Shown here in pieces: positions 54,811 to 64,000 of a stretch of DNA of 64,000 nt (position 1 is the stretch's first letter; each line of letters starts with the position of its first letter). The stretch covers positions 1 to 64,000 of the forward strand of contig CAWJLE010000006.1 in the NCBI GenBank assembly GCA_963843645.1, in the 5' to 3' direction. The notes beneath the pieces are model-generated. The model was not told the origin of the DNA, did not search any database, and saw only the letters and a list, made by a program, of their open reading frames with translations. The stretch is from CAWJLE01 sp963843645. Lineage in GTDB: Bacteria > Chloroflexota > Anaerolineae > DAOTYC01. The translations under genes were made by a program, and so were the position numbers.

Positions 54811-57060
54811 CTACGGCGCCGCAGCCCGCACCTCGAAGGTTCCTACGATCGCGCGCCCATCCGCCACGTCCTGCCCGTTGACTCGCGCAGGCAGGCGTTC
54901 GCCTGTTTCCGGCAGGTACAGACCCAGCGCCAGCCGATACTCGCCAGGTGGCAAGACGGGTGGCAGCTGAAGCTCCCTCTCGTCCAAGACCCCCTCGCCC
55001 GCATCCCACACTGACGTCGGATAGTTTCCGTGCAGGGGCGCCTGATCCTGTTGCGTCACGATCTCGTCCTGCGCGTTCAATACGTGGACGAAGACCGTGT
55101 AATCCTGTTTGACGCGATGAACGGCCTCCCAGTTCAGTCGCAACTGCAGCATCTCGCCCGGACGCGTGAAGTCGGCTCCCAGGCTGTAGCCGCGGAGGGC
55201 GAGCGAGTCGCCGAACGTCACTTCGAGCGTGTGCTGGACGTCCGGCTTTTGGATCTTCTTCGGGGCGATCTTGAATGCACTCAGCTCGAAGTGGTCACCC
55301 AGTGGCTTGCCGTCCGCAGCGAAAACCGGCAGGCGCCGGCCCGGGTCGTCGTACGGGAAGAAGCCGATCTGGATCCGCCCGAGGCTGGGGCCGGCCTTGC
55401 CGGTGACGAACAGGTCGTACTCGTCCCGGAATTCCTGCCCCGGCTTCCACAACACCGTGGCGAACCGCCCGTTGTAGGGAATCGTGTCGACCTGGGCCAG
55501 GCGCTCACTGTCGTAGCCCAATAGATGGATGAACAGCTTGTCGCTCTGCGACATCGGCGCGAGGCAGCGCCACTCGAGCGTCACGTGGACCGGGTTGCCC
55601 GCCCGAACCTCTGCCGGTGTGATCTGGTAGCCAATGAGTTCGATGCCGTCGCCGAAGCGGGCCGGTGCGCCGGCCGCGGGCGCGGGTCGTGGCAGCCGCG
55701 CATCAGCCGGAGGCTGGGCATACGCCGGACCGATGTACTGCAAAGGGGCGGCCACGGACAGCGCGAGCAGGCCTCCCCCGAGCAGGGCCACAGGCGCGGC
55801 GGCCCATCGCCGGGGTGCGAACCCGGTCCAACCGGCCAGCAGCAGGAGGGACAGGGCGGTCACAGCCGGGAACAGCAGCCGGCCCTGGTTCGTCGCGTCC
55901 ACCGTCTGCATGAAACGCAGCAGCGCTGCGTAGACGACCAGGCCCCACGCGGCCAGCAGGGCCAAGCCCCACGCCGTGGCGTCGTCCCACGGAGACGATT
56001 TCCCGTGCCTGTGCGATCGTGCACGCAAGCCACGGATCGCCAGGAGGGCCAATCCCGCCAGCCCGAGCCGCATCATCCACTCCAGGGCCGTGTAGATCGA
56101 GAAATCCATCAGCACGCCGTTGCCGAACACGCCCCAGAACGACTTCTGCAGCCACGCGGAGTAGGCGACCGCCTCGCCGAGGCGAAGCGCGTCCGGCCGG
56201 ATCGTCTCGGCCTGGATCGCGACCATCGCGTCGTGCGGAAAGATGCCGCCGTACAGCAGCCATTGGCGCACGTACCACGGACCGGCCACGACGAGCGTGG
56301 GGAGCCCGATGGCAAGCCAGCCGGTCGGGAGGAGGCGGAGAGATCGTCGGCGCCACGCGATGACGGCCACGACCAGTCCGCACCAACCGACGAATGCCAG
56401 CCCGCTCGATTTGGTGGCTGCGGCCAACGCCGCGATAAGCCCCAGGGCGAGGCCCTCGCGGATGGGCAGCGTTCCACGGCGCAGCGCGCGCAGCAGCAGC
56501 CAGGTCCCAATGCCGCAGAAGGCTGCCAGGGCAACGTCGTTCGTCACGAGTCCGCCGGTGGCGATGAACTGGGGATTGAAGGCGACCACAGCCACTGCGC
56601 CAAGGGAGAGCGCTGCGCGATCCCCGAACAGCTCACGCGCTGCCGCGTACGTCGCGACGACCGTCACCAGGCCGAAGATCGTGTTGAGCCAGCGCAGGAG
56701 GTGTGCTGCGAGCGCAGCGCCGTGGTAGGGGAATCCCTCACGGTCGGTGTGATAGTAGAGGTTCTGGCCGCCGGTTTCTCCGCCGCGGTGGGGGTTGGCC
56801 CACAGCAACTCGGTCAGGTCGCCGGTGTCGATTCTCGCGGACATAATGACGGCCGCGCCCAGAACGTAGTACAATGGTGGCTGCTGCAGGCCCTCCCACA
56901 AGACCGCGCGCGGGCTCTGGCCGAGACGAGGCAGGCCTTTGCCGTCCGCCAGGTACTTCGTGTATTGGAAGTGTGCGGCCTCGTCCGGTCCCTCGAAGAG
57001 CGGCGTCACTGTCCCGTACCACAGTGAGAGCGCTGCAAATGCCACGAGGATCGCGACCAA
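54811..57060 (-). CDS. PMT-like membrane glycosyltransferase with two C-terminal beta domains (paralogue)
   Basis: About 749 residues. Same plan as the neighbouring convergent gene: GT-C membrane region with TPLFEGPDEAAHFQYTKYL and QQPPLYYVLGA near the N-terminus, ~11 membrane helices, then beta domains at ~467-600 and ~613-735 (LRLNWEAVHRVKQDYTVFVHVL; NYPTSVWDAGEG; LALGLYLPETGERLPA). The start is uncertain: TTG 57060 is the first permissible codon, with no ATG in frame before an upstream stop. Likely role: extracytoplasmic glycosylation. Confidence 0.82.
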   Translation of the reverse strand: MVAILVAFAALSLWYGTVTPLFEGPDEAAHFQYTKYLADGKGLPRLGQSPRAVLWEGLQQPPLYYVLGAAVIMSARIDTGDLTELLWANPHRGGETGGQNLYYHTDREGFPYHGAALAAHLLRWLNTIFGLVTVVATYAAARELFGDRAALSLGAVAVVAFNPQFIATGGLVTNDVALAAFCGIGTWLLLRALRRGTLPIREGLALGLIAALAAATKSSGLAFVGWCGLVVAVIAWRRRSLRLLPTGWLAIGLPTLVVAGPWYVRQWLLYGGIFPHDAMVAIQAETIRPDALRLGEAVAYSAWLQKSFWGVFGNGVLMDFSIYTALEWMMRLGLAGLALLAIRGLRARSHRHGKSSPWDDATAWGLALLAAWGLVVYAALLRFMQTVDATNQGRLLFPAVTALSLLLLAGWTGFAPRRWAAAPVALLGGGLLALSVAAPLQYIGPAYAQPPADARLPRPAPAAGAPARFGDGIELIGYQITPAEVRAGNPVHVTLEWRCLAPMSQSDKLFIHLLGYDSERLAQVDTIPYNGRFATVLWKPGQEFRDEYDLFVTGKAGPSLGRIQIGFFPYDDPGRRLPVFAADGKPLGDHFELSAFKIAPKKIQKPDVQHTLEVTFGDSLALRGYSLGADFTRPGEMLQLRLNWEAVHRVKQDYTVFVHVLNAQDEIVTQQDQAPLHGNYPTSVWDAGEGVLDERELQLPPVLPPGEYRLALGLYLPETGERLPARVNGQDVADGRAIVGTFEVRAAAP

Positions 57061-57134
57061 GACGAGACGTTCAATTCCGCATGGGCGAGTGAGTCGAAAT
57101 CATAGGGCGTTCAGTCTACATCGCGGACAACGTT

Positions 57135-57163
57135 TTGACAAATCAAGTCAACTGTGATAGTAT
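57135..57163 (+). promoter_or_regulatory. Promoter of the SAM-riboswitch operon
   Basis: TTGACA (57135-57140), 17 bp, TAGTAT (57158-57163) with a TG extended -10; the start falls ~30 nt before the riboswitch. Confidence 0.6.
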
Positions 57164-57202
57164 TTTGCAGTCTTATAATGAAATAAAGAGTCGTAGCTGA
57201 AC

Positions 57203-57361
57203 GCTCTTATCGAGAGGGGTGGAGGGACCGGCCCTGCGAAGCCCCGGCAACCAGGTGGGATGACCCGCATTGCGGCATGAAGCATCATCCCCCCATTTGG
57301 TCATCTGAACCATGGTGCCAACTCCGGCAGAACGTGGACGTGCGTTCTGGAAGATGAGAGG
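57203..57361 (+). promoter_or_regulatory. SAM-I (S-box) riboswitch
   Basis: Matches the SAM-I aptamer: P1 CTCTTATC (57204-57211) pairing with GATGAGAG (57353-57360), the conserved AGAGGGGTGGAGGGAC core, GAAGCCCCGGCAACC, and GGTGCCAACTCCGGCAGA in the P3-P4 region. SAM binding stabilises P1 and permits the terminator immediately downstream. All following genes with known function belong to SAM/methionine metabolism, which confirms the class. Confidence 0.95.
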
Positions 57362-57379
57362 TGACCTGAATTTTGTGGA

Positions 57380-57409
57380 CACTCTCTCACCGCAGAGAGT
57401 GATTTTTTT
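57380..57409 (+). terminator. Expression-platform terminator of the SAM riboswitch
   Basis: Perfect 8-bp stem (57380-57387 with 57394-57401) followed by T7 (57403-57409). Its 5' arm CTCTCTC can alternatively pair with the GAGAG 3' side of P1, giving the antiterminator when SAM is low. Confidence 0.88.
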
Positions 57410-57475
57410 GCCTGCGGTCGTAGCGTGCTGCCCCCAGCGAGGTTGCTCTCGCGAGGGAGCGAGGGTAGGGCATCC

Positions 57476-58534
57476 ATGAAACGCTTCCGGCCAGGCCTGC
57501 TACCGATGGCGCCGTCTGCCTTGCCGGTGACCGATCCCGAACAGGCCTGGGCACTGATCTTGAGGTACTTCCCGGAGATTCCGGCCTGGCCTCGTCTGCC
57601 GCGTCGCTCTTTTCTCGAGAAGGCCGTGCTGCAGCTTAGTGAGGGCTTTCCCGGCGTGGTCTTCGAAGGGGACCATATCTACATCGACGGTGTGTGGGAG
57701 AGCGATCCTGCACTCGATCGCCTGTATATCGCTTACCTGGGCGACAACGTCGAACACGGTCGTATCAGCCGCCCGTACGCGATGAGCCTGGATCAACTGC
57801 GCAACCAGCGCGTCCACCTGCCCCTGCAGCCGGCGGCGATGGCGGGGCACGTGCTTGGTCCCTTGAGCTGGGGAGCGTCTGTCAAGGACCGGGATGGAAA
57901 GCCCATCCTGAACAACGAGATCCTGTTGGACGCGGCGGCCAAGCATCTATGCCTGAAAGCGACCTGGCAAGAAAGTGTGCTGCAGGCGCAGGCGCCAGTG
58001 ACGATTACCCTGTTGGAAGAGCCCCTGCTGACCCGCGATGCGTTAGCGCTGTTACCCTTCGACCGGGAACGCGCTCTGATGCTGCTGGGGGACGTGCTGG
58101 GGGGACTGGCCGGAATGCGCGGCGTGCACTGCCCCTGGCCCATCGATCCTGCAGTGTCGTCCCTTCCGGTCGACGTCTTGAGCCTGGACGTGCGAAACAC
58201 CGATCTCGACCGGGCAAGCTCTGACTCTGCCGATTTCGAGCTCCTGCGGGAATTCGTGGTGCGCGGTGGTTTGCTGGTGTGGTGCGTCACGCCCAGCGCG
58301 GATCGCGTCGAGGGGCAGTCGGCTGCCGAGCTGGCCGACCGACTTCAGGCATGGTTCGATCGGGTGGCCAACGGATCGATGGTGGACGACGTCGCCGCCG
58401 CTTCGATTGTCGCCCCCGCGCCGGCATTGGACGGGCTCCCGGTGGCTAGCGCCGAGCGGGCGATGGGCGTCGCGGTCGATGTATCGGACGTCTTGAGAAC
58501 GAGATTCGCAAAGGGCGGTAGCCGCCCAGATTGA
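57476..58534 (+). CDS. MetE/uroporphyrinogen-decarboxylase-like TIM-barrel protein
   Basis: 352 residues from ATG 57476. Recognised by the UROD/MetE-like pattern LPxxPxWPxLP-RxSF near the start (IPAWPRLPRRSFLEKAV), GPLSWGASVKDRDGKPIL, ITLLEEPLL and GMRGVHCPWPIDPAVSSLPVDVLSLDV. In core MetE proteins this last region has zinc ligands H-x-C and E; here H and C are adjacent and E is D, so the zinc site is altered. As the first gene behind a SAM riboswitch it probably acts on methyl transfer or methionine synthesis, but the reaction is unproven. Confidence 0.7.
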   Translation: MKRFRPGLLPMAPSALPVTDPEQAWALILRYFPEIPAWPRLPRRSFLEKAVLQLSEGFPGVVFEGDHIYIDGVWESDPALDRLYIAYLGDNVEHGRISRPYAMSLDQLRNQRVHLPLQPAAMAGHVLGPLSWGASVKDRDGKPILNNEILLDAAAKHLCLKATWQESVLQAQAPVTITLLEEPLLTRDALALLPFDRERALMLLGDVLGGLAGMRGVHCPWPIDPAVSSLPVDVLSLDVRNTDLDRASSDSADFELLREFVVRGGLLVWCVTPSADRVEGQSAAELADRLQAWFDRVANGSMVDDVAAASIVAPAPALDGLPVASAERAMGVAVDVSDVLRTRFAKGGSRPD

Positions 58535-58551
58535 TATCGGAGGTTATTCCA

Positions 58552-59541
58552 TTGGCTGTTGTTGTGACCGGTTCGGTCGCCTACGACTACATCATGTCTT
58601 TCCCGGGTCATTTCAAAGATCACATCTTGATGGACAAGATCAATACAGTCAGCCTGAGCTTCCTGGTCGATTCCATGCGCCGAGAGCGCGGCGGCTGTGC
58701 AGCCAACATCGCCTACAATCTGGCCTTACTCGGCGAGCGCCCGAAGGTGATGGGGACCGTAGGCCAGGACTTTGCCGACTATCGCGCCTGGCTCGAAGCC
58801 CACAACGTCGATACGTCGACCATCGTGACGATCGACGACGACTTCACCGCCTCCTTCTTCTGCAGCACCGACCAGGACAACTGCCAGATCGCCAATTTCT
58901 ACACCGGGGCGATGTCGAAGGCCTGTCAGCTCTCGTTCGAGGGCCAGGAGTGCGACTTCCATCGACCTCGTCGTGATCTCCCCGAACGACCCTGCGGCAA
59001 TGGTGAAGTACGCTCGCGAATGTGGCGATCTGGGCATACCGTACATGTACGATCCCAGCCAGCAGATCGTCCGGCTGGATGAAGTCGACCTGAAAGAGGG
59101 CATCGCCGGTGCTAAGATCCTGATCGTCAACGAGTACGAATTCGAGATGATCAAGAAGAAGACCGGCCTGTCTGAGACAGAGATCGACGCTGCCGTCGAG
59201 ACTGTGATCGTCACCTGCGGCGAGAACGGCTCGGTGATCACTTCCGGAGGCCAGCGATTCGACATCCCGGTGGTCAAGCCGAAGGTTCTGGCCGAACCCA
59301 CCGGAGTCGGAGATGCGTATCGCGCCGGCATCATCAAGGGCATCCTTCACGGCTACCCCTGGCCTGTCGCCGGCCGGCTGGGCAGCCTCGCCGCCGTGTA
59401 CGTGCTGGAGAAGCACGGCACGCAGAACCACGACTACACCCTGGACGAATTCGTCGCCCGCTTCCGCGGGGAGTTCGGCCATGACGCGACCTTCGAGCCA
59501 ATCTTAGACCACATCTTATGCCTGAGTAAGGAGAACAACGG

Positions 59542-59545
<4 letters not shown>
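58552..59545 (+). CDS. PfkB-family (adenosine kinase-like) sugar kinase (one frameshift)
   Basis: About 330 residues. TTG 58552 is chosen because GGAGG lies eight bases upstream and gives AVVVTGSVAYDYIMSF. N-terminal PfkB motif RERGGCAANIAYNLALLG, then after a break near 58965 YDPSQQIVRLDEVDL, VNEYEFEMI, and the catalytic EPTGVGDAYRAGIIKG with the catalytic Asp in GVGD. It resembles bacterial adenosine/PfkB kinases, and with AhcY next to it (4-bp overlap) adenosine is the likely substrate, removing the second product of SAH hydrolysis. Confidence 0.82.
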
Positions 59546-60804
<1,259 letters not shown>

Positions 60805-60807
60805 TTC

Positions 60808-60862
60808 TGATACGTAACGCGTAATGCGTAACTGGGATGCGTGAAAGTGATGCGTAATGCGC
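60808..60862 (+). repeat. Short degenerate direct repeats (TGCGTAA-type)
   Basis: Several copies of GCGTAA/TGCGTAA and GATGCGTG lie in ~55 bp directly after ahcY. They look like the low-complexity intergenic repeats seen in some Chloroflexota and separate ahcY from the following membrane-protein gene. Confidence 0.5.
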
Positions 60863-60940
60863 GGCTGTGTGGCACGCGCCGTGGTGGGCAGTGCACGCAT
60901 GACGCGTCACAGATTGGGCGCCACTTAACAGGAGGGCATC

Positions 60941-61336
60941 ATGGACGCAGACAGGACGCTCGTTCCAGCGGAGCGGGCCGGCCGAACCCGGGTCTCGGCC
61001 ACCGGACATCAGCTGGGCCGCGAGTCACTTTCCTGGGCAACTCCTATGACCTGGCGGCTGTCGTCGCGGCGCTGCTGGGGGGCTTCGTAGCCCTGTCCTG
61101 CCTGACCTGCAACACGATCTGGTATTGTGCTCCGGTCCGGCGCCATCGTGCTGGGCCTGGTCGGCGTGCTTTCCACCAAAGGATCCGTCGATGCGGACCG
61201 GACGCGGCTTCTGTCGTGGCTCGGCATCGCGGGCGGGGCCGTCGTTCTGCGTGCTAATCGCGCTGTGCATCGTGGCTTACGTGGGCCTCATCGCGTTAGC
61301 GGTCGCTTCCGGTGGCAGCCACGCAGGCGCCGGTAA
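60941..61336 (+). CDS. Small membrane protein, DUF4190-like (multiple frameshifts)
   Basis: ATG 60941 after AGGAGGGC begins MDADRTLVPAERAGR. The hydrophobic parts lie in different frames: FLGNSYDLAAVVAALLGGFVALSCL, then GAIVLGLVGVLSTKG, then VLIALCIVAYVGLIALAVASGG, with breaks near 61035, 61130 and 61245. Together they give a ~130-residue protein with about three membrane segments. No function assignable. Confidence 0.55.
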
Positions 61337-61342
61337 GCCAGG

Positions 61343-62885
61343 TTGTCCGCGCGCCGCAACACGTGGGGAGGGCTGGCGCTGGTGGCCCTCGTGGCCTTTT
61401 TCGCCGCCTGGCAGCTCAATCACTTCGGCGGGTTCGCCTGGGATTGGGACGAGGCCGTCTACGCCATGACCGCGCGTCTCGTGGCCCAAGGCAACGCGCT
61501 TTACCGGGACGTTTTCTCCAACGTAGTTCCGCTGTTCATCAACTCGCTGAACCTGGCCTTTGCCCTGGCGGGCGATACGATACAGGTCGGCCGGGCAGTG
61601 ATCGTGCTCTACTCGGCCGTCGGACTGCTGGCGGTGGGCTTGATCGCCAGAGAACTGAGCGGCTGGTTGGCCGCGTTGGGCGCGGTGATCTTCCTGGCGC
61701 TGGCGCCTCACTTTTACATGCTGTCGCGGGTGATCGTGGCCGACATCCCGTCTATGTCGCTTGGGGTTCTGGCGCTTGTGGCTGGCGTTGCGCTTACGCG
61801 CGACCGGCCGGCGTGCGTGGTTGGCAGCGGCGGGAATGTCCCTGGCGCTGGGCGCCATGATCAAGCTGACCGCGGGGCTGACTGGACCGGCGATCGTGTT
61901 CCTGGTGCTGGCGCACGATCTGGCTCGGGCTGACGACCGGGCCGGACCTGGAGCCGGAAGCTGCGTGACGTGACGCTGAGTCTCTGTGCGATGGGCGGTG
62001 CCTTTCTGTTGCCTGTCCTGGTTTACGCAGCGATCTACCCGGCACGCCTGGTGTGGGAGCAGCTCGCGTTGTTCCTGCAGGTGCAGGGCAACGTGTTCGT
62101 TCTGGACCGGGCTGCCAACTCCGAAATGCTGTGTGTCGTACCTGCTCACGGTGAACCGCCAAATCGCCGCCAATCGCGCACTGACGCTCCTGGCGCTGGC
62201 CGGCGCCGTGGCGCTGATCCCACGCAGATGGCGAGACGCAGTCGCCTGGTGGGTCTGGTTTGGGGTCGTGCTGGTGGTGTTGGTGAGCTATTCGCCCCTG
62301 TGGACGCACCTGCTGAGCCCGATCCTGTTCCCGCTGGCGGTTGGGGCCGGAGTGGCGCTCGGGGAGCTGGCGAAACGCGCAGAGGGGCTGTTCCAAGGGC
62401 GCAACAGGCGCCGCCGTCGACTGCAGGGCGTGGCCGTAGCGGCGCTGACCCTCATCGCTCTGGGATACGCAATTGACCTGCCCACAATTCTCAGCGCGGA
62501 CGGCCGGTTGGCCCACGCGCCCGGCGGCGAAGCTGAGCGACGCGCGGTTCAGTTCCTGGAGGGCAACACCGCGCGCGACGATTTTGTGATCAGCGACGAC
62601 CCGTCACTGCCTTTCGCGGCGCGACGGCGCATTCCGCCCAATATGGCCGACACATCCACCGTCCGCATGGCCATCCACTACCTGACGGCCGACGACGCGA
62701 TTCGAGCGAGCGAGAAGTATTCGCCGGCGGCGATCATTCTGTGGCAGGGCAGTCGCTTTGGCAACTATCTGCCGGAGTTCGCGACGTGGGTCGAGAAGAA
62801 CTATACCCTGGCCTGGGGCGATTCAGAGACCGGTCGAATTTATCTTCGGCCCGACCGCACGGCAGTCGGCAATTTCGAACAGTAG
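61343..62885 (+). CDS. GT39-family membrane glycosyltransferase (about three frameshifts)
   Basis: Begins near TTG 61343 (SARRNTWGGLALVALVAFF). GT-C catalytic region FAWDWDEAVYAMTARLVAQGNALYRDVF with the DE pair after the first helix, then ~9 membrane helices; breaks near 61800, 61965 and 62135. C-terminal soluble part (EGNTARDDFVISDDPSLPFAARRRIPP ... DDAIRASEKYSP) resembles ArnT/Agl-type dolichyl-phosphate-mannose-like transferases. It lies unexpectedly between ahcY and metK. Confidence 0.78.
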
Positions 62886-62970
62886 ATGACCTGGTAGATA
62901 AGTCTACATAACACATTGCAGTGAATGTGGAGACGGATGACTACAAATCGTAAGGAGGTTGACTAACCTG

Positions 62971-64000
62971 ATGAGCACGACATTTATGAATTCGCCGAAG
63001 ATGTTCTTGACTTCGGAATCGGTAACCGAGGGGCATCCTGACAAGATCTGCGATCAGATCTCCGATGCCGTGCTGGATGCCATCATCTGCGACGATCCCG
63101 ACGCGCGTGTGGCCTGCGAGTGCAGCACGACGACGGGCCTGGTCGTCGTCTTTGGCGAAATCACTACCAGCACCTACGTGGATATCGCGCAACTCGCGCG
63201 CGAGACGATCCGCGACATCGGCTACACCCGCGCCAAGTTCGGCTTCGACTGCGACACGTGCGGCGTGATCGGTGTCGATCAAGGAGCAGTCTCGCGGACA
63301 TCGCCCTGGGCGTGGATAAGGCCCTCGAGGCCAAGCGCGGCGAGATGACCGACGCCGACATCGAGGCCATCGGCGCCGGCGACCAGGGCATGATGATCGG
63401 CTTCGCCTGCAACGAGACGCCGGAGTACATGCCGCTTTCGATCTCCCTGGCGCACAAGCTGTGCCGCCGCCTGTCGGAGGTCCGCAAGGAGAAGATTCTG
63501 CCGTACCTGCGGCCGGACGGCAAGTCTCAGGTGACGGTGGAATACCACTACGGCAAGCCTGTCCGCGTCGACACCGTGGTCATCTCGGCGCAGCACGACG
63601 GCAAGGATCGAGTTGGACTGCATCCAGCCGGACATCATGGAGCACGTGATCAAGGCCGTCGTTCCTGCCGAGCTGATGGACGCTCAGACCAAGTTCTACA
63701 TCAACCCGACCGGCCGGTTCGTCACCGGCGGTCCCCTGGGTGATGCCGGCCTCACCGGGCGCAAGATCATCGTCGACACGTACGGCGGCATCGCCCGGCA
63801 CGGCGGCGGCGCATTCTCGGGCAAGGACCCCACGAAGGTGGACCGCTCCGGCGCCTACATGGTCCGCTACATCGCCAAGAACGTGGTTGCCGCCGGCCTG
63901 GCCGAGCGCGTCGAGTTGCAGGTTTCGTATGCCATCGGGGTGGCCCGGCCTCTGTCGCTGATGGTCGAGACCTTTGGCACCGGCAAGATCTCCGACGACG
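62971..64000 (+). CDS. metK: S-adenosylmethionine synthetase (3' partial, two frameshifts)
   Basis: ATG 62971 after AAGGAGG begins STTFMNSPKMFLTSESVTEGHPDKICDQISDAVLDA, the MetK ATP-binding start (EGHPDK). Continues GDQGMMIGFACNETPEYMPL, and after breaks near 63285 and 63610 GRFVTGGPLGDAGLTGRKIIVDTYGG, HGGGAFSGKDPTKVDRSGAY; the gene runs off the window. It makes SAM from methionine and ATP and closes the methyl cycle encoded upstream. Confidence 0.93.

Noticed and set aside
55525..57027. 500-codon plus-strand ORF
   Set aside because: Antisense shadow of the second PMT-like gene; no domain pattern.
60808..60862. CRISPR-like repeats
   Set aside because: Copies are 6-8 bp, irregularly spaced and degenerate, with no spacers or cas genes. 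No CRISPR array was seen anywhere in the window.

Overview
The window looks like a chromosomal segment of a Chloroflexota bacterium, most likely from the Anaerolineae or a related class. This placement is inferred from gene content and no phylogeny was run. The markers are secreted DUF11-repeat proteins, a Tad/Flp pilus locus whose CpaE carries a receiver domain, topoisomerase I with an N-terminal DUF5679-type zinc ribbon, large PMT-like membrane glycosyltransferases with C-terminal beta domains, a Gram-positive-type LexA box, and T-box and SAM-I leaders. The DNA is GC-rich. Promoters with good -35/-10 hexamers and 16-17 bp spacing are easy to find, so the housekeeping sigma factor appears conventional.

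Layout. 1-4.7 kb: two secreted DUF11-type proteins. 4.8-10.6 kb: Tad pilus genes cpaB, cpaE/tadZ, cpaF/tadA, tadB, tadC. 10.7-12.1 kb: comF and long-form hpf. 12.2-15.7 kb (minus): HNH nuclease, two GT2 glycosyltransferases and a lipoprotein. 15.9-18.8 kb: small membrane protein and FtsX-type permease. 18.8-22.7 kb: CGNR regulator divergent from an EamA exporter, FMN reductase, peroxiredoxin-like protein, THEP1-like NTPase. 22.8-28.8 kb (minus): a DMSO-reductase-family respiratory locus (catalytic, FeS and membrane subunits, TorD chaperone, multi-cluster FeS protein). 29.4-30.5 kb: glycerol dehydrogenase. 30.6-36.0 kb: an SOS mutagenesis cassette (imuA, imuB, a small ORF, dnaE2) behind a LexA box. 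36.0-42.1 kb (minus): tRNA-Arg, a candidate small RNA, xerD, topA, manC, dprA. 42.2-47.2 kb: lipid-linked sugar transferase, M50-like protease, tpiA, H+-pyrophosphatase. 47.2-50.5 kb: small HTH gene, three tRNAs, fasciclin protein, small membrane protein. 50.5-52.1 kb: serS with a T-box leader. 52.2-57.1 kb: two convergent PMT-like glycosyltransferases. 57.1-64 kb: SAM-I riboswitch followed by a methyl-cycle group (MetE/UROD-like protein, PfkB kinase, ahcY, membrane protein, glycosyltransferase, metK running off the end).

How genes fit together. The methyl-cycle genes recycle S-adenosylhomocysteine (AhcY), dispose of adenosine (candidate role of the PfkB kinase), possibly regenerate methionine (MetE-like) and remake SAM (MetK), under SAM feedback through the riboswitch. 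The imu/dnaE2 block is a damage-inducible translesion polymerase module. The respiratory locus encodes a Tat-exported molybdoenzyme with electron-transfer and membrane subunits and a dedicated chaperone.

Quality caveat. Many clearly single genes are broken by one to five frameshifts (DUF11 protein, cpaF, tadB, topA, manC, dprA, tpiA, kinase, GT39, metK). The breaks cluster at 1.9-9.6, 37-41.5 and 59-63.6 kb, while very long ORFs elsewhere (dnaE2, dmsA-like, hppA, both PMT genes) are intact. Local consensus errors are the simplest explanation. These genes are reported as whole loci with the breaks described.
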